This document shows positions 1 to 7,692 of a DNA stretch of 64,000 nt, piece after piece. Position 1 is the stretch's first letter. Every line of letters begins with the position of its first letter. Position numbers and translations under genes: made by a program. The stretch is from contig NZ_RAPS01000001.1 of assembly GCF_003610255.1 (NCBI RefSeq), positions 5,084,001 to 5,148,000 on the forward strand. The letters run 5' to 3'. The stretch comes from Streptomyces sp. TLI_171 (lineage in GTDB: Bacteria > Actinomycetota > Actinomycetes > Streptomycetales > Streptomycetaceae). The notes under the pieces are model-generated. The model saw only the letters and a program-made list of their open reading frames with translations. It made no database searches and had not been told where the DNA came from.

Positions 1-1436
1 AGCACCTCCTCGGCCAGGCCGGGCAGCAACTCCTCCGGCAGGTCCGGCAGCCGGTAGCCCTTGCGGCCGGCCGCCGTGGTCGCGGTCAGCGTCACCAGCC
101 CGGCCCGCCGCCCGCCCCGGGTGCGGCGCAGGTTCCACCCGATCACGCCCTCGCCGGCCAGCACGGTGCGCCGGCGCAGCAGCGAACCGCTCCGGATCAC
201 CAGGCGCCCGTCCGCCACGGCGTGGCCGAGCGAACAGTGCCGGTCCAGCGCCACCGCCCCCGCCAGCGGCAGCGCCGCCACCCACACCGCCGGCGCCCAC
301 AGCGGCAGCCGGCCGGCCGCCACGGCCGCGCCGAGCACCGCCGCCGCCCCCGCCCAGCCGCCCAGCGCCCTGGTCAGCCGCCGGGTCCGGGCCCGCGGGC
401 CGTGCCCGGTGAGCGGCCCGGACAGCGCCGCGTCGCCGCCCAGCACCCGCGCCGCCACGGCCAGCGCGGCGCGCCGCGGCACCGCCGGGGCCAGCGCGGG
501 ACCGCTCCGTTCGCGCGCCGAGGCGGTGGCCACGGCCGTGAGGCGTGCGCCGCCGAACAGCCGCATCGGCAGGCTCTCCGTCAGTTCGACGCCGTACACC
601 CGGCGCTTCTCCAGGGTGGTCGTGCGCCGGTTCAGCAGCCCGTGTCCGATCTCCAGCGCGCCGTTCGGGAGCTGCCGCAGCGCGAAGGCGCCGGCGCGCT
701 CGGCGAAGGTCAGCAGGTTGATCGCGGTGGCGGCGAGCAGCAGCACCAGCGGCAGCCGCACCGGCAGCGGGCCGAGCGCCCGGGCGTGCAGCAGGGCGTC
801 CACCAGCGCGCCGATCGGGGTCTGCCGCAGCGGGCCGGCCAGCGGGCCGGTCAGCGCCAGGGCGGAGGCCAGCACCGGGGCGAACCCGGCCGCGGCGAGC
901 GGCGCGAAGCGGAACCAGCCGGGACGGAAGCGCAGCAGCTCGACGCCCTGCCGCGGGCCGTCGGCGGCGCCGTCGCCGTCGCCGAGCAGCGCCGCGCGCA
1001 GTTCCAGCGCCTCCGGGCGGGCCAGCGCGTCCAGCCGCAGGCCCTCGCCGCGGCGCTGCGCGGCCCGGCCGGTGCCGACGGTGACGGCGGCCAGGCCGAG
1101 CACCCGGTGGGCGGCGCCGGCGTGCAGGTCGACGGTGCGCACCCGGTCGGCGGGGACGGTGATGTGACGGCGGATCAGCAGGCCGTGCCGCAGCTCCACC
1201 AGGTCGGCCCCGACCCGGTAGCGGGTGGTCCACCAGCGCAGCAGTCCGGCGCCGATCGCCAGCGCGGTGACGGCCCACGCCCAGGAGTTGTGGTGGCCGC
1301 CGTGCAGCACGACGGCGGGCAGCACCAGCGGCAGCACCTTGGGCAGTTCCCGGACCGGGTGGACCAGCAGCATCCGCGGGCTGAGCCGCCGCCAGCCCTC
1401 GGCGTCCACCGCGGTCGCGGCTGCGGCGGCGGTCAC
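1..1436 (-). CDS. PH-domain membrane protein, YdbT-like (C-terminus beyond window)
   Basis: Membrane protein with bacterial pleckstrin-homology (bPH2/YdbT-like) domains; molecular role unknown. The frame is open from a GTG at 1436 to the left edge (at least 478 codons), so the 3' end is missing. The N-terminus reads MTAAAATAVDAEGWRRLSPR, followed by a hydrophobic pair of segments and a beta-rich region with the GADLVELRHGLL-like pattern typical of bPH2 domains. The GTG overlaps the stop of the upstream PH gene (stop 1433-1435), so the two are translationally coupled, as is usual for ydbS/ydbT pairs. It lies outside the SARP-controlled cluster and is probably part of the conserved chromosome. 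Confidence is high for the family and low for any function. Confidence 0.75.
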   Translation of the reverse strand, partial: MTAAAAATAVDAEGWRRLSPRMLLVHPVRELPKVLPLVLPAVVLHGGHHNSWAWAVTALAIGAGLLRWWTTRYRVGADLVELRHGLLIRRHITVPADRVRTVDLHAGAAHRVLGLAAVTVGTGRAAQRRGEGLRLDALARPEALELRAALLGDGDGAADGPRQGVELLRFRPGWFRFAPLAAAGFAPVLASALALTGPLAGPLRQTPIGALVDALLHARALGPLPVRLPLVLLLAATAINLLTFAERAGAFALRQLPNGALEIGHGLLNRRTTTLEKRRVYGVELTESLPMRLFGGARLTAVATASARERSGPALAPAVPRRAALAVAARVLGGDAALSGPLTGHGPRARTRRLTRALGGWAGAAAVLGAAVAAGRLPLWAPAVWVAALPLAGAVALDRHCSLGHAVADGRLVIRSGSLLRRRTVLAGEGVIGWNLRRTRGGRRAGLVTLTATTAAGRKGYRLPDLPEELLPGLAEEV

Positions 1437-1969
1437 GTGGCGTCCCCCGTGCCGGACCTGGCGGCCTCGGTGAGGGCGGCGGCGAGCTCCGCCGCGGTTC
1501 CCTCCGCCAGACCGCGGATCTTCAGCGGGCCGGCCGAGGAGGCGGTGGTGACGGTGACCGTGGTGAGGCCCAGCCGGCGCTCCAGCGGTCCGCGTTCGTG
1601 GTCGACGGTCTGCACCCGGGCGATCGGCGCGATCCGCCACTCCTCGACCAGCCAGCCGGTCCGGACGCAGATCGCGTCGGCGGTGGTCTCCCAGCGGTGC
1701 ACGGCGTAGCGGCGGCGCGGCATCAGCGCCAGGTGGGCGGCGGCCGCGGGCAGCGCGCAGGCGAGGACGAGCAGGGCGGGCCGGGCGGTCCGGTCCGGGC
1801 CGAACTGCTGAAGGGCCGTCAGCCCGGCCGCGAGCAGCAGCCAGCCGCCCAGCGCGCGGAGCGTCCAGTAGCGCACGGCGCGCGGGTCGACCCGGTGCTC
1901 GGGCGGTCGCAGTCCCGGTGCCCGGGCGGGTAGTCCGGCGCCGGGCGGGGCGGTGGTGGTGTCAGACAT
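1433..1969 (-). CDS. PH-domain membrane protein, YdbS-like
   Basis: 178-residue protein. After a Pro-rich N-terminus it has two hydrophobic segments (about residues 35-55 and 60-80), then a bPH2 (YdbS-like) domain from about residue 85 to 165 with the motif RRRYAVHRWETTADAICVRT. The ATG at 1969 is preferred over upstream in-frame starts because the extension has no family match and would run into the promoter region of the divergent rmlA. The 3' end overlaps the start of the following PH gene. The function of such pairs is not established. This gene marks the left border of the metabolite cluster. Confidence 0.75.
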   Translation of the reverse strand: MSDTTTAPPGAGLPARAPGLRPPEHRVDPRAVRYWTLRALGGWLLLAAGLTALQQFGPDRTARPALLVLACALPAAAAHLALMPRRRYAVHRWETTADAICVRTGWLVEEWRIAPIARVQTVDHERGPLERRLGLTTVTVTTASSAGPLKIRGLAEGTAAELAAALTEAARSGTGDAT

Positions 1970-2068
1970 GCGGGCGAGGATCGCGCACGCGTGGCGCGGC
2001 CCGCCGGAGCGCCGGTCGAGCCCGGTCGGAGCCGGTCGGGGAGCGGGACGACCGCTGCTGCGGCCGGG

Positions 2069-2101
2069 TTCGAGGGATACTCCACCGGCCCCTCCCATCC
2101 T
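2069..2101 (+). promoter_or_regulatory. SARP-type promoter of the rmlA operon
   Basis: Heptamer TTCGAGG (2069-2075), 4 bp, heptamer CTCCACC (2080-2086), 9 bp, then -10 element CATCCT (2096-2101). The 11-bp repeat period and the fixed distance to the -10 are shared with seven other sites in this cluster and match the known layout of SARP-dependent promoters (ActII-ORF4, DnrI). It would drive rmlA, rmlB and the monooxygenase. Confidence 0.65.
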
Positions 2102-2141
2102 CCGGGCTGTCCGCGCCATTGACCGTGAGGAAGAGGACCCC

Positions 2142-3209
2142 ATGAAGGCCCTGGTGCTGTCAGGCGGGTCGGGCACCCGACTTCGACCGTTCACCTATTC
2201 GATGCCCAAGCAGTTGATCCCGATCGCCAACCGCCCGGTGCTGGAGCACGTCCTGCAGAACATCCGCGAGATCGGCGTCACCGAGATCGGCGTCATCGTC
2301 GGTGACCGGCGGCCCGCGATCGAGGCCGTGCTGGGCGACGGCTCCCGCCTCGGTGTGCAGATCACCTACATCGACCAGGAGCAGCCGCTGGGCCTGGCCC
2401 ACTGCGTCTCCCTCGCCCGGGAGTTCCTCGGCGAGGACGACTTCGTGATGTACCTCGGCGACAACATGCTCCCCGGCGGCGTCGTCGCGATCGCCGAGGA
2501 CTTCCGCGACCGGCGGCCCGCCGCCCAGGTCGTGGTGTACAAGGTCGCCGACCCGCGCGCGTTCGGCGTCGCCGAGGTCGCCGCCGACGGCACCGTGCTG
2601 CGCCTGGTGGAGAAGCCCCAGCAGCCGCGCACCGACCTGGCGCTGATCGGCGTCTACTTCTTCACCCCGGCCATCCACAAGGCCGTGGCGGAGATCGAGC
2701 CCAGCGCCCGCGGCGAACTGGAGATCACCGACGCCATCCAGTGGCTGGTGAGCGCCGGCGAGCAGGTCGGCGCCAGCGAGTACCACGGATACTGGAAGGA
2801 CACCGGCCGGGTCGAGGACATCCTGGACTGCAACCGCGAACTGCTGAACGGCCTCGTCGGGTCGGTGCAGGGCGAGGTCGACGCCGACAGCGTCCTGATC
2901 GGCAACGTGCTGATCGAGCCCGGCGCCCGGGTGGTGCGCTCCCGGATCGAGGGCCCGGCGGTGGTCGGCGCGGGCAGCCTGATCGAGGACAGCTTCGTCG
3001 GCCCGTACGCCTCGATCGGCAAGGACTGCGTGCTGCACAGCACGCACGTCGACTACTCCATCGCGCTGGACGGCGCGACGGTCTCCCGGGTCAGCGGCGT
3101 GCACGGCTCGCTGATCGGCCGCAGCGCCGCGGTCACCGGGGTGCACAGTGCGACCCGCCACCACCGCCTGGTGGTCGGCGATCACACCCAGGTGGAGGTG
3201 GCGGCATGA
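2142..3209 (+). CDS. rmlA: Glucose-1-phosphate thymidylyltransferase, long type
   Basis: Makes dTDP-glucose from glucose-1-phosphate and dTTP, the first step of deoxysugar supply. At 355 residues it is of the long RmlA type (StrD/DesIII-like). It has the nucleotidyltransferase signature LSGGSGTRLRPFTYSMPKQL at residues 6-25, and a C-terminal left-handed beta-helix region (about residues 245-355) with hexapeptide-like repeats. ATG 2142 follows the Shine-Dalgarno GAGGA; the longer frame upstream lacks family similarity. The stop overlaps the start of rmlB (ATGA at 3206-3209). First gene of a three-gene operon under a SARP-type promoter. Confidence 0.93.
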   Translation: MKALVLSGGSGTRLRPFTYSMPKQLIPIANRPVLEHVLQNIREIGVTEIGVIVGDRRPAIEAVLGDGSRLGVQITYIDQEQPLGLAHCVSLAREFLGEDDFVMYLGDNMLPGGVVAIAEDFRDRRPAAQVVVYKVADPRAFGVAEVAADGTVLRLVEKPQQPRTDLALIGVYFFTPAIHKAVAEIEPSARGELEITDAIQWLVSAGEQVGASEYHGYWKDTGRVEDILDCNRELLNGLVGSVQGEVDADSVLIGNVLIEPGARVVRSRIEGPAVVGAGSLIEDSFVGPYASIGKDCVLHSTHVDYSIALDGATVSRVSGVHGSLIGRSAAVTGVHSATRHHRLVVGDHTQVEVAA

Positions 3210-4189
3210 GGATCCTGGTCACCGGCGGCGCCGGCTTCATCGGCTCGCACTACGTCCGGACGCTGCTCGACGGCGGCTACCCCGGCTACGAGGACGCCCG
3301 GGTCACCGTCCTGGACAAGCTGACCTACGCGGGCAACCGGGACAACCTCCCGGCCGCCCACCCCCGGCTGGACTTCGTCCAGGGCGACATCTGCGACCTG
3401 CCGCTGCTGCTGGAGGTGCTGCCCGGCCACGACGCCGTGGTGCACTTCGCCGCCGAGTCGCACGTGGACCGCTCGCTGGAGGCCGCCGCCGAGTTCGTCC
3501 GCACCAACGTCGGCGGCACCCAGAGCGTGATGGAGGCCGCGCTGCGCACCGGCGTCCAGCGGGTCGTGCACGTCTCCACCGACGAGGTGTACGGCTCCAT
3601 CGACGAGGGGTCCTGGACCGAGGAGTGGCCGCTGCTGCCCAACTCCCCGTACGCGGCCTCCAAGGCGGGCTCCGACCTGATCGCCCGGGCGTACTGGCGC
3701 ACCCACGGCCTGAACGTGTCGATCACCCGCTGCTCCAACAACTACGGGCCCTACCAGCACCCCGAGAAGCTGATCCCGCTGTTCACCACCAACCTGCTGG
3801 AGGGCAAGCAGGTCCCGCTGTACGGCGAGGGCGCCAACATCCGCGAGTGGCTGCACGTCGACGACCACTGCCGGGCCATCCAGCTGGTGCTCACCGGCGG
3901 CCGGGCCGGCGAGGTCTACAACGTCGGCGGCGGCAACGAGCAGACCAACCGTCAGATCACCGACATCCTGCTGGAGCACCTCGGCGCCGACCGGGACGCG
4001 ATCCGCCACGTCGCCGACCGCAAGGGCCACGACCTGCGCTACTCGCTCGACGAGAGCAAGATCCGCGCGGAACTCGGCTACGAGCCGCGCATCCCGTTCG
4101 CCCGGGGACTGGCGGACACCGTGGACTGGTACCGGGACAACCCGGGCTGGTGGAAGGCGGTCAAGTACCGCGAGGAGGAACAGCGATGA
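3206..4189 (+). CDS. rmlB: dTDP-glucose 4,6-dehydratase
   Basis: Converts dTDP-glucose to dTDP-4-keto-6-deoxyglucose, the branch point for 6-deoxysugars. 327 residues, the normal length. Extended SDR with NAD motif TGGAGFIGSH (residues 6-15), catalytic STDEVYG, and active-site YAASK (Tyr-Xaa3-Lys). The start overlaps the rmlA stop by ATGA and the stop overlaps the next gene in the same way, so all three genes are translationally coupled. Together with RmlA it feeds the 2,3-dehydratase, 3-dehydrase, epimerase and ketoreductases encoded at 16357-25310. Confidence 0.95.
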   Translation: MRILVTGGAGFIGSHYVRTLLDGGYPGYEDARVTVLDKLTYAGNRDNLPAAHPRLDFVQGDICDLPLLLEVLPGHDAVVHFAAESHVDRSLEAAAEFVRTNVGGTQSVMEAALRTGVQRVVHVSTDEVYGSIDEGSWTEEWPLLPNSPYAASKAGSDLIARAYWRTHGLNVSITRCSNNYGPYQHPEKLIPLFTTNLLEGKQVPLYGEGANIREWLHVDDHCRAIQLVLTGGRAGEVYNVGGGNEQTNRQITDILLEHLGADRDAIRHVADRKGHDLRYSLDESKIRAELGYEPRIPFARGLADTVDWYRDNPGWWKAVKYREEEQR

Positions 4190-5784
4190 CGTTCGCACAG
4201 GTCCTGGTGGTGGGGGCCGGCCCGGTCGGCCTCACCGCCGCCCACGAGCTCGCCCGGCACGGCGTCCAGGTCCGCCTGGTCGACGCCGCGGCCGGCCCGG
4301 CCGTCACCAGCCGGGCGCTGGCCACCCACGCCCGCACCCTGGAGACCTACGACCAGATGGGCGTGCTGGACGAACTGCTGCCCCGCGGCCAGCGGGTCGA
4401 GCACTTCACCCTGCACCAGAACGGCCGCCGGCTGGTCCGCTTCGACACCGACTACAGCCGGCTGCCCACCCGTTTCCCGTTCACCTTGATGGTCGACCAG
4501 GTGGTCACCGAGGAGGTGCTGCGCGGCGCCGCCGCCCGGCGCGGCGTGCAGATCGAATGGGGCGTCCGGCTGGAGGAGTTCCAGGACACCGGCGACGGCG
4601 TCACCACCGTGCTGCGGCTCCCCGACGGCAGCGCCGAGACGGTCGGCTTCGACTGGCTGGTCGGCTGCGACGGCGGCCACTCCACCGTCCGCAAGCAGCT
4701 CGGCATGCCGCTGCTCGGCGACTCCAGCGAGACCTGGCTGATCGCCGACGCGGTCGTCGACTGCGACCTGCCGCGGGACAGCATCCACTGGATGCGCACC
4801 CCCGCCGGCACCGTGATGATGGTGCCGTTCCCGGACCCCGGCAAGTGGCGGCTGCTGGACACCGCCGACGCCTCCTACGAGAGCGACGAGGCCGTCGCCC
4901 GCCGCTTCAAGGAGAAGATCGCGGCCGGCACCGGCAAGCCCGTCGAGGTCGAACTCCCCAGCTGGGTCTCGGTGTTCACCATCCAGCAGCGGATGATCGA
5001 GCAGATGCGCAAGGGCCGGGTGCTGCTCGCCGGCGACGCCGCCCACGTGCACAGCCCGGCCTCCGGCCAGGGCATGAACACCGGCGTGCAGGACGCCGTC
5101 AACCTCTCCTGGAAGCTCGCCGCGGTCCTCGCGGGCGAGGCCGAGGAGAGCCTGCTGGACAGCTACACCGCGGAGCGGGTGCCGGTCGGCGCGACGCTGC
5201 TCAAGTCGACCAGGATGGCCACCGTGCTGGTGCAGCTGCGCAGCCGCAAGGCCGCCGCCGCGCTGCGCACCCTGTTCACCTTCCTGCGCAACGTCAAGCC
5301 GCTGAAGTCGAGGATCGAACGCAAGATCATGGGCGGCATGTCCGCGCTCGACCTCGACTACGGGTACGGCCCGCTCGCCCTGGACGCCGCGGCCGGCGGC
5401 GCCCTGGTCGCCGGCGCCCGGGTCGCCCGGGTCAGCACGCCCACGCCCGGCTGGACCGAACTGCTGGAGGAGCTGCGCACCCCCGGCTGGACCCTGCTCT
5501 CCTTCGCCGTCCCCGCCGACCACCAGGAGCTGCACCGGCTCGCCGACGACTGGCCGGGCATCCGGATCCGCACCGTGCAGCGCGGCCGCGGCACCGAGGT
5601 CCCCGGGCTGCTCGCCGACCCCGACGGCCGGATCGCCGCCGACCTGGGCGTGCCGGCCGGCGGCTGGCTGCTGATCCGACCCGACGGCTACCTCGCCGCC
5701 TCCGGGCCCGGCCTGGTCTCCGCACCCCCCGAGCAGGCCCTGCGCACCCTGGGCCTGCGCACCAAGGCGCACATCAGCCACTGA
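4186..5784 (+). CDS. FAD-dependent aromatic monooxygenase
   Basis: Group A flavoprotein hydroxylase of 532 residues, the size class of RdmE/MtmOIV/PgaE-like and phenol-hydroxylase-like enzymes. It carries the FAD dinucleotide motif GAGPVGLTAA (about residues 9-18), the DG motif GCDGGHSTVRK (about 160-170), and the second FAD motif LAGDAAHVHSPASGQGMN (about 280-297). A C-terminal thioredoxin-like domain follows (about 390-532). It should hydroxylate an aromatic substrate with NAD(P)H and O2. Since the neighbours make and activate anthranilate, the likely substrate is an aminobenzoyl unit or an aromatic aglycone; this is inference. The ATG overlaps the rmlB stop (ATGA), and a strong hairpin follows the gene. 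Confidence 0.85.
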   Translation: MTFAQVLVVGAGPVGLTAAHELARHGVQVRLVDAAAGPAVTSRALATHARTLETYDQMGVLDELLPRGQRVEHFTLHQNGRRLVRFDTDYSRLPTRFPFTLMVDQVVTEEVLRGAAARRGVQIEWGVRLEEFQDTGDGVTTVLRLPDGSAETVGFDWLVGCDGGHSTVRKQLGMPLLGDSSETWLIADAVVDCDLPRDSIHWMRTPAGTVMMVPFPDPGKWRLLDTADASYESDEAVARRFKEKIAAGTGKPVEVELPSWVSVFTIQQRMIEQMRKGRVLLAGDAAHVHSPASGQGMNTGVQDAVNLSWKLAAVLAGEAEESLLDSYTAERVPVGATLLKSTRMATVLVQLRSRKAAAALRTLFTFLRNVKPLKSRIERKIMGGMSALDLDYGYGPLALDAAAGGALVAGARVARVSTPTPGWTELLEELRTPGWTLLSFAVPADHQELHRLADDWPGIRIRTVQRGRGTEVPGLLADPDGRIAADLGVPAGGWLLIRPDGYLAASGPGLVSAPPEQALRTLGLRTKAHISH

Positions 5785-5832
5785 CCCGCGCCCGCCCGCG
5801 CCCACCCGCGCCCACCCGCACCACCAGCACCG

Positions 5833-5876
5833 GCACCGAGGGCCGGCCTGACCACGCGTCAGGCCGGCCCTCGTGC
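5833..5876 (+). terminator. Terminator-like hairpin after the rmlA-rmlB-monooxygenase operon
   Basis: The 14-bp stem GAGGGCCGGCCTGA pairs with TCAGGCCGGCCCTC across a 7-nt loop, with further pairing outside it. There is no U-tract, as is common in high-GC actinomycetes. It separates this operon from the next SARP-type promoter at 5911. Confidence 0.7.
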
Positions 5877-5910
5877 TGTCCGGGCGCGCCCCGCCGGGGC
5901 ACGAAGCCGT

Positions 5911-5945
5911 TTCGAGCCCCGCTCCAGCGCCGGTGCAGCAAGGCT
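5911..5945 (+). promoter_or_regulatory. SARP-type promoter of the anthranilate operon
   Basis: TTCGAGC (5911-5917), 4 bp, CTCCAGC (5922-5928), another 4 bp, then a third related heptamer GTGCAGC (5933-5939), all with an 11-bp period. The -10-like CAAGGC at 5939-5944 is one base further downstream than at the other sites. Start codon of the CoA ligase at 6003. Confidence 0.6.
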
Positions 5946-6002
5946 CAGGCGGCCGTTCCGACACTCCCGCCACAACCCGGCCCACCCACCTATGGAGGAG
6001 CC

Positions 6003-7664
6003 ATGGAGAACCTGACCCCCAGCGGGCACGTCGACACCTTCACCCGCGACCAGCTGCCCCCCGCCGAGGAGTGGCCCGAGCTGGTCCGCGACCTCCCCGA
6101 ACTGAGCTACCCGGCCCGGCTGAACGCCGCCGAGGAACTCCTCGACGGCACCATCGCCCGGCTCGGCGGCGACCGCCCCTGCCTGATCGACGACGACGGC
6201 GCCGTCTGGAGCTACGCCGAGCTGCGCGCCACCACCGACCGGATCGCCCGGGTGCTGACCGAGGACCTCGGCGTGCTGCCCGGCCACCGCGTCCTGCTGC
6301 GCGCCCCCAACACCCCCTGGCTGGCAGCCTGCTGGCTGGCCGTGCTGAAGGCCGGCGCGGTCGCCGTCACCACCCTGACCCTGCTGCGCACCGGCGAGCT
6401 GCGCACCGTCGTGAACCAGTCCCGGCTTCGCCTCGCGCTCTGCGACGAGCGGCACACCGGGGACCTCGAACCGCTGGCGGCGGAGGGCCTGCGGATCGTC
6501 CGGTTCGGCGGTGAGCACAGCGAGCTGGGACAGCTGGCGGCCGAGCGCCCCGGCCCGTTCCGGGCGGTCGCCACCGCCGCGGACGACGTCGCGCTGATCG
6601 CCTTCACCTCCGGGACCACCGGAGTCCCGAAGGCCACCGCGCACTTCCACCGCGACGTGCTCGCCGTCGCCGACACGTTCGCCGCGTACGTGGTCAAGCC
6701 GCGTCCCGACGACGTGTTCGCCGGGACGCCGCCGCTGGCCTTCACCTTCGGCCTCGGCGGCCTGCTGGTCTTCCCGCTGCGGGTCGGCGCCGCCAGCCTG
6801 CTGCTGGAACGCGCCACCCCCGACGAGCTGTTCGCGGCCGTCGCCCGGCACCGGGTCACCGTGCTGTTCACCGCCCCCACCGGCTACCGCGCGGTGCTGC
6901 CGCACATCGGCCGCTACGACCTGAGCAGCCTGCGCCGCTGCGTCTCGGCGGGCGAGACCCTGCCGGTCACCACCTGGTGGGCGTTCAAGCGGGCCACCGG
7001 CCTCGGGCTGATCGACGGCATCGGCTCCACCGAACTGCTGCACGTCTTCATCTCCTCCGCCGACCACGAGATCCGGCCCGGCGCCACCGGCCGCGTGGTG
7101 CCCGGCTACCGGGCCCGGATCGTCGACGAGCACGGCCGCCCGGTGCCGGACGGCGAGCCCGGCCTGCTCGCGGTCAAGGGACCGACCGGCTGCCGCTACC
7201 TCGGCGACGAGCGCCAGCGCCAGCAGGTCAAGGACGGCTGGAACCTCACCGGCGACACCTACGTCCGGGACGCCGACGGCTACTTCTGGTACCAGGCCCG
7301 CTCCGACGACATGATCGTCTCGGCCGGCTACAACATCGCCGCACCCGAGGTCGAGCAGGCCCTGCAGACCCACCCGGCGGTGGCCGACTGCGGCGTGGTC
7401 GGAGTCCCCGACCCCCGGCGCGGCAGCGTGGTCAAGGCCTTCGTGGTGCTCGCCCCCGGCGCCGCCGCCGACCAGCGCACCACCGCCGCGCTCCAGGCGC
7501 ACGTCAAGGCCGCGATCGCGCCCTACAAGTACCCGCGGATCGTCGAGTTCGTCGACCGGCTGCCGCTCGGCAACACCGGAAAGCTCCAGCGCAACGTGCT
7601 CCGCGCCACCGCCGCCGCGCCCCGGCCGGCCGCCGCCCGCGCCGCGTACGAGCCCGTGGCCTGA
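6003..7664 (+). CDS. 2-aminobenzoate-CoA ligase (anthranilate-CoA ligase family)
   Basis: ANL-superfamily enzyme of 553 residues that should convert anthranilate, ATP and CoA to anthraniloyl-CoA. The N-terminus (GHVDTFTRDQLPPAEEWPEL, residues 8-27) and the segment with LRAPNTPWLAACWLAVLKAG are characteristic of the benzoate/2-aminobenzoate-CoA ligase subfamily as I remember it. Core motifs are the P-loop FTSGTTGVPKAT (about residue 201), GDTYVRDADGYFWYQARSDD, and the C-terminal catalytic Lys527 in GNTGKLQR. ATG 6003 follows GGAGGAG. It precedes the anthranilate synthase and DAHP synthase genes in one operon, which supports anthranilate as the substrate. A hydroxylated aminobenzoate is also possible. 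Confidence 0.85.
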   Translation: MENLTPSGHVDTFTRDQLPPAEEWPELVRDLPELSYPARLNAAEELLDGTIARLGGDRPCLIDDDGAVWSYAELRATTDRIARVLTEDLGVLPGHRVLLRAPNTPWLAACWLAVLKAGAVAVTTLTLLRTGELRTVVNQSRLRLALCDERHTGDLEPLAAEGLRIVRFGGEHSELGQLAAERPGPFRAVATAADDVALIAFTSGTTGVPKATAHFHRDVLAVADTFAAYVVKPRPDDVFAGTPPLAFTFGLGGLLVFPLRVGAASLLLERATPDELFAAVARHRVTVLFTAPTGYRAVLPHIGRYDLSSLRRCVSAGETLPVTTWWAFKRATGLGLIDGIGSTELLHVFISSADHEIRPGATGRVVPGYRARIVDEHGRPVPDGEPGLLAVKGPTGCRYLGDERQRQQVKDGWNLTGDTYVRDADGYFWYQARSDDMIVSAGYNIAAPEVEQALQTHPAVADCGVVGVPDPRRGSVVKAFVVLAPGAAADQRTTAALQAHVKAAIAPYKYPRIVEFVDRLPLGNTGKLQRNVLRATAAAPRPAAARAAYEPVA

Positions 7665-7692
7665 CCGCCCCGACACCTTGAGGAGATTCGCG

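Noticed and set aside
2160..5985. Very long open frames on the opposite strand and in other frames across the biosynthetic genes
   Set aside because: They mirror real genes in GC-rich DNA, have Arg/Ala/Gly/Pro-rich translations without domains, and ignore the ribosome binding sites. The same holds for similar frames throughout the window.
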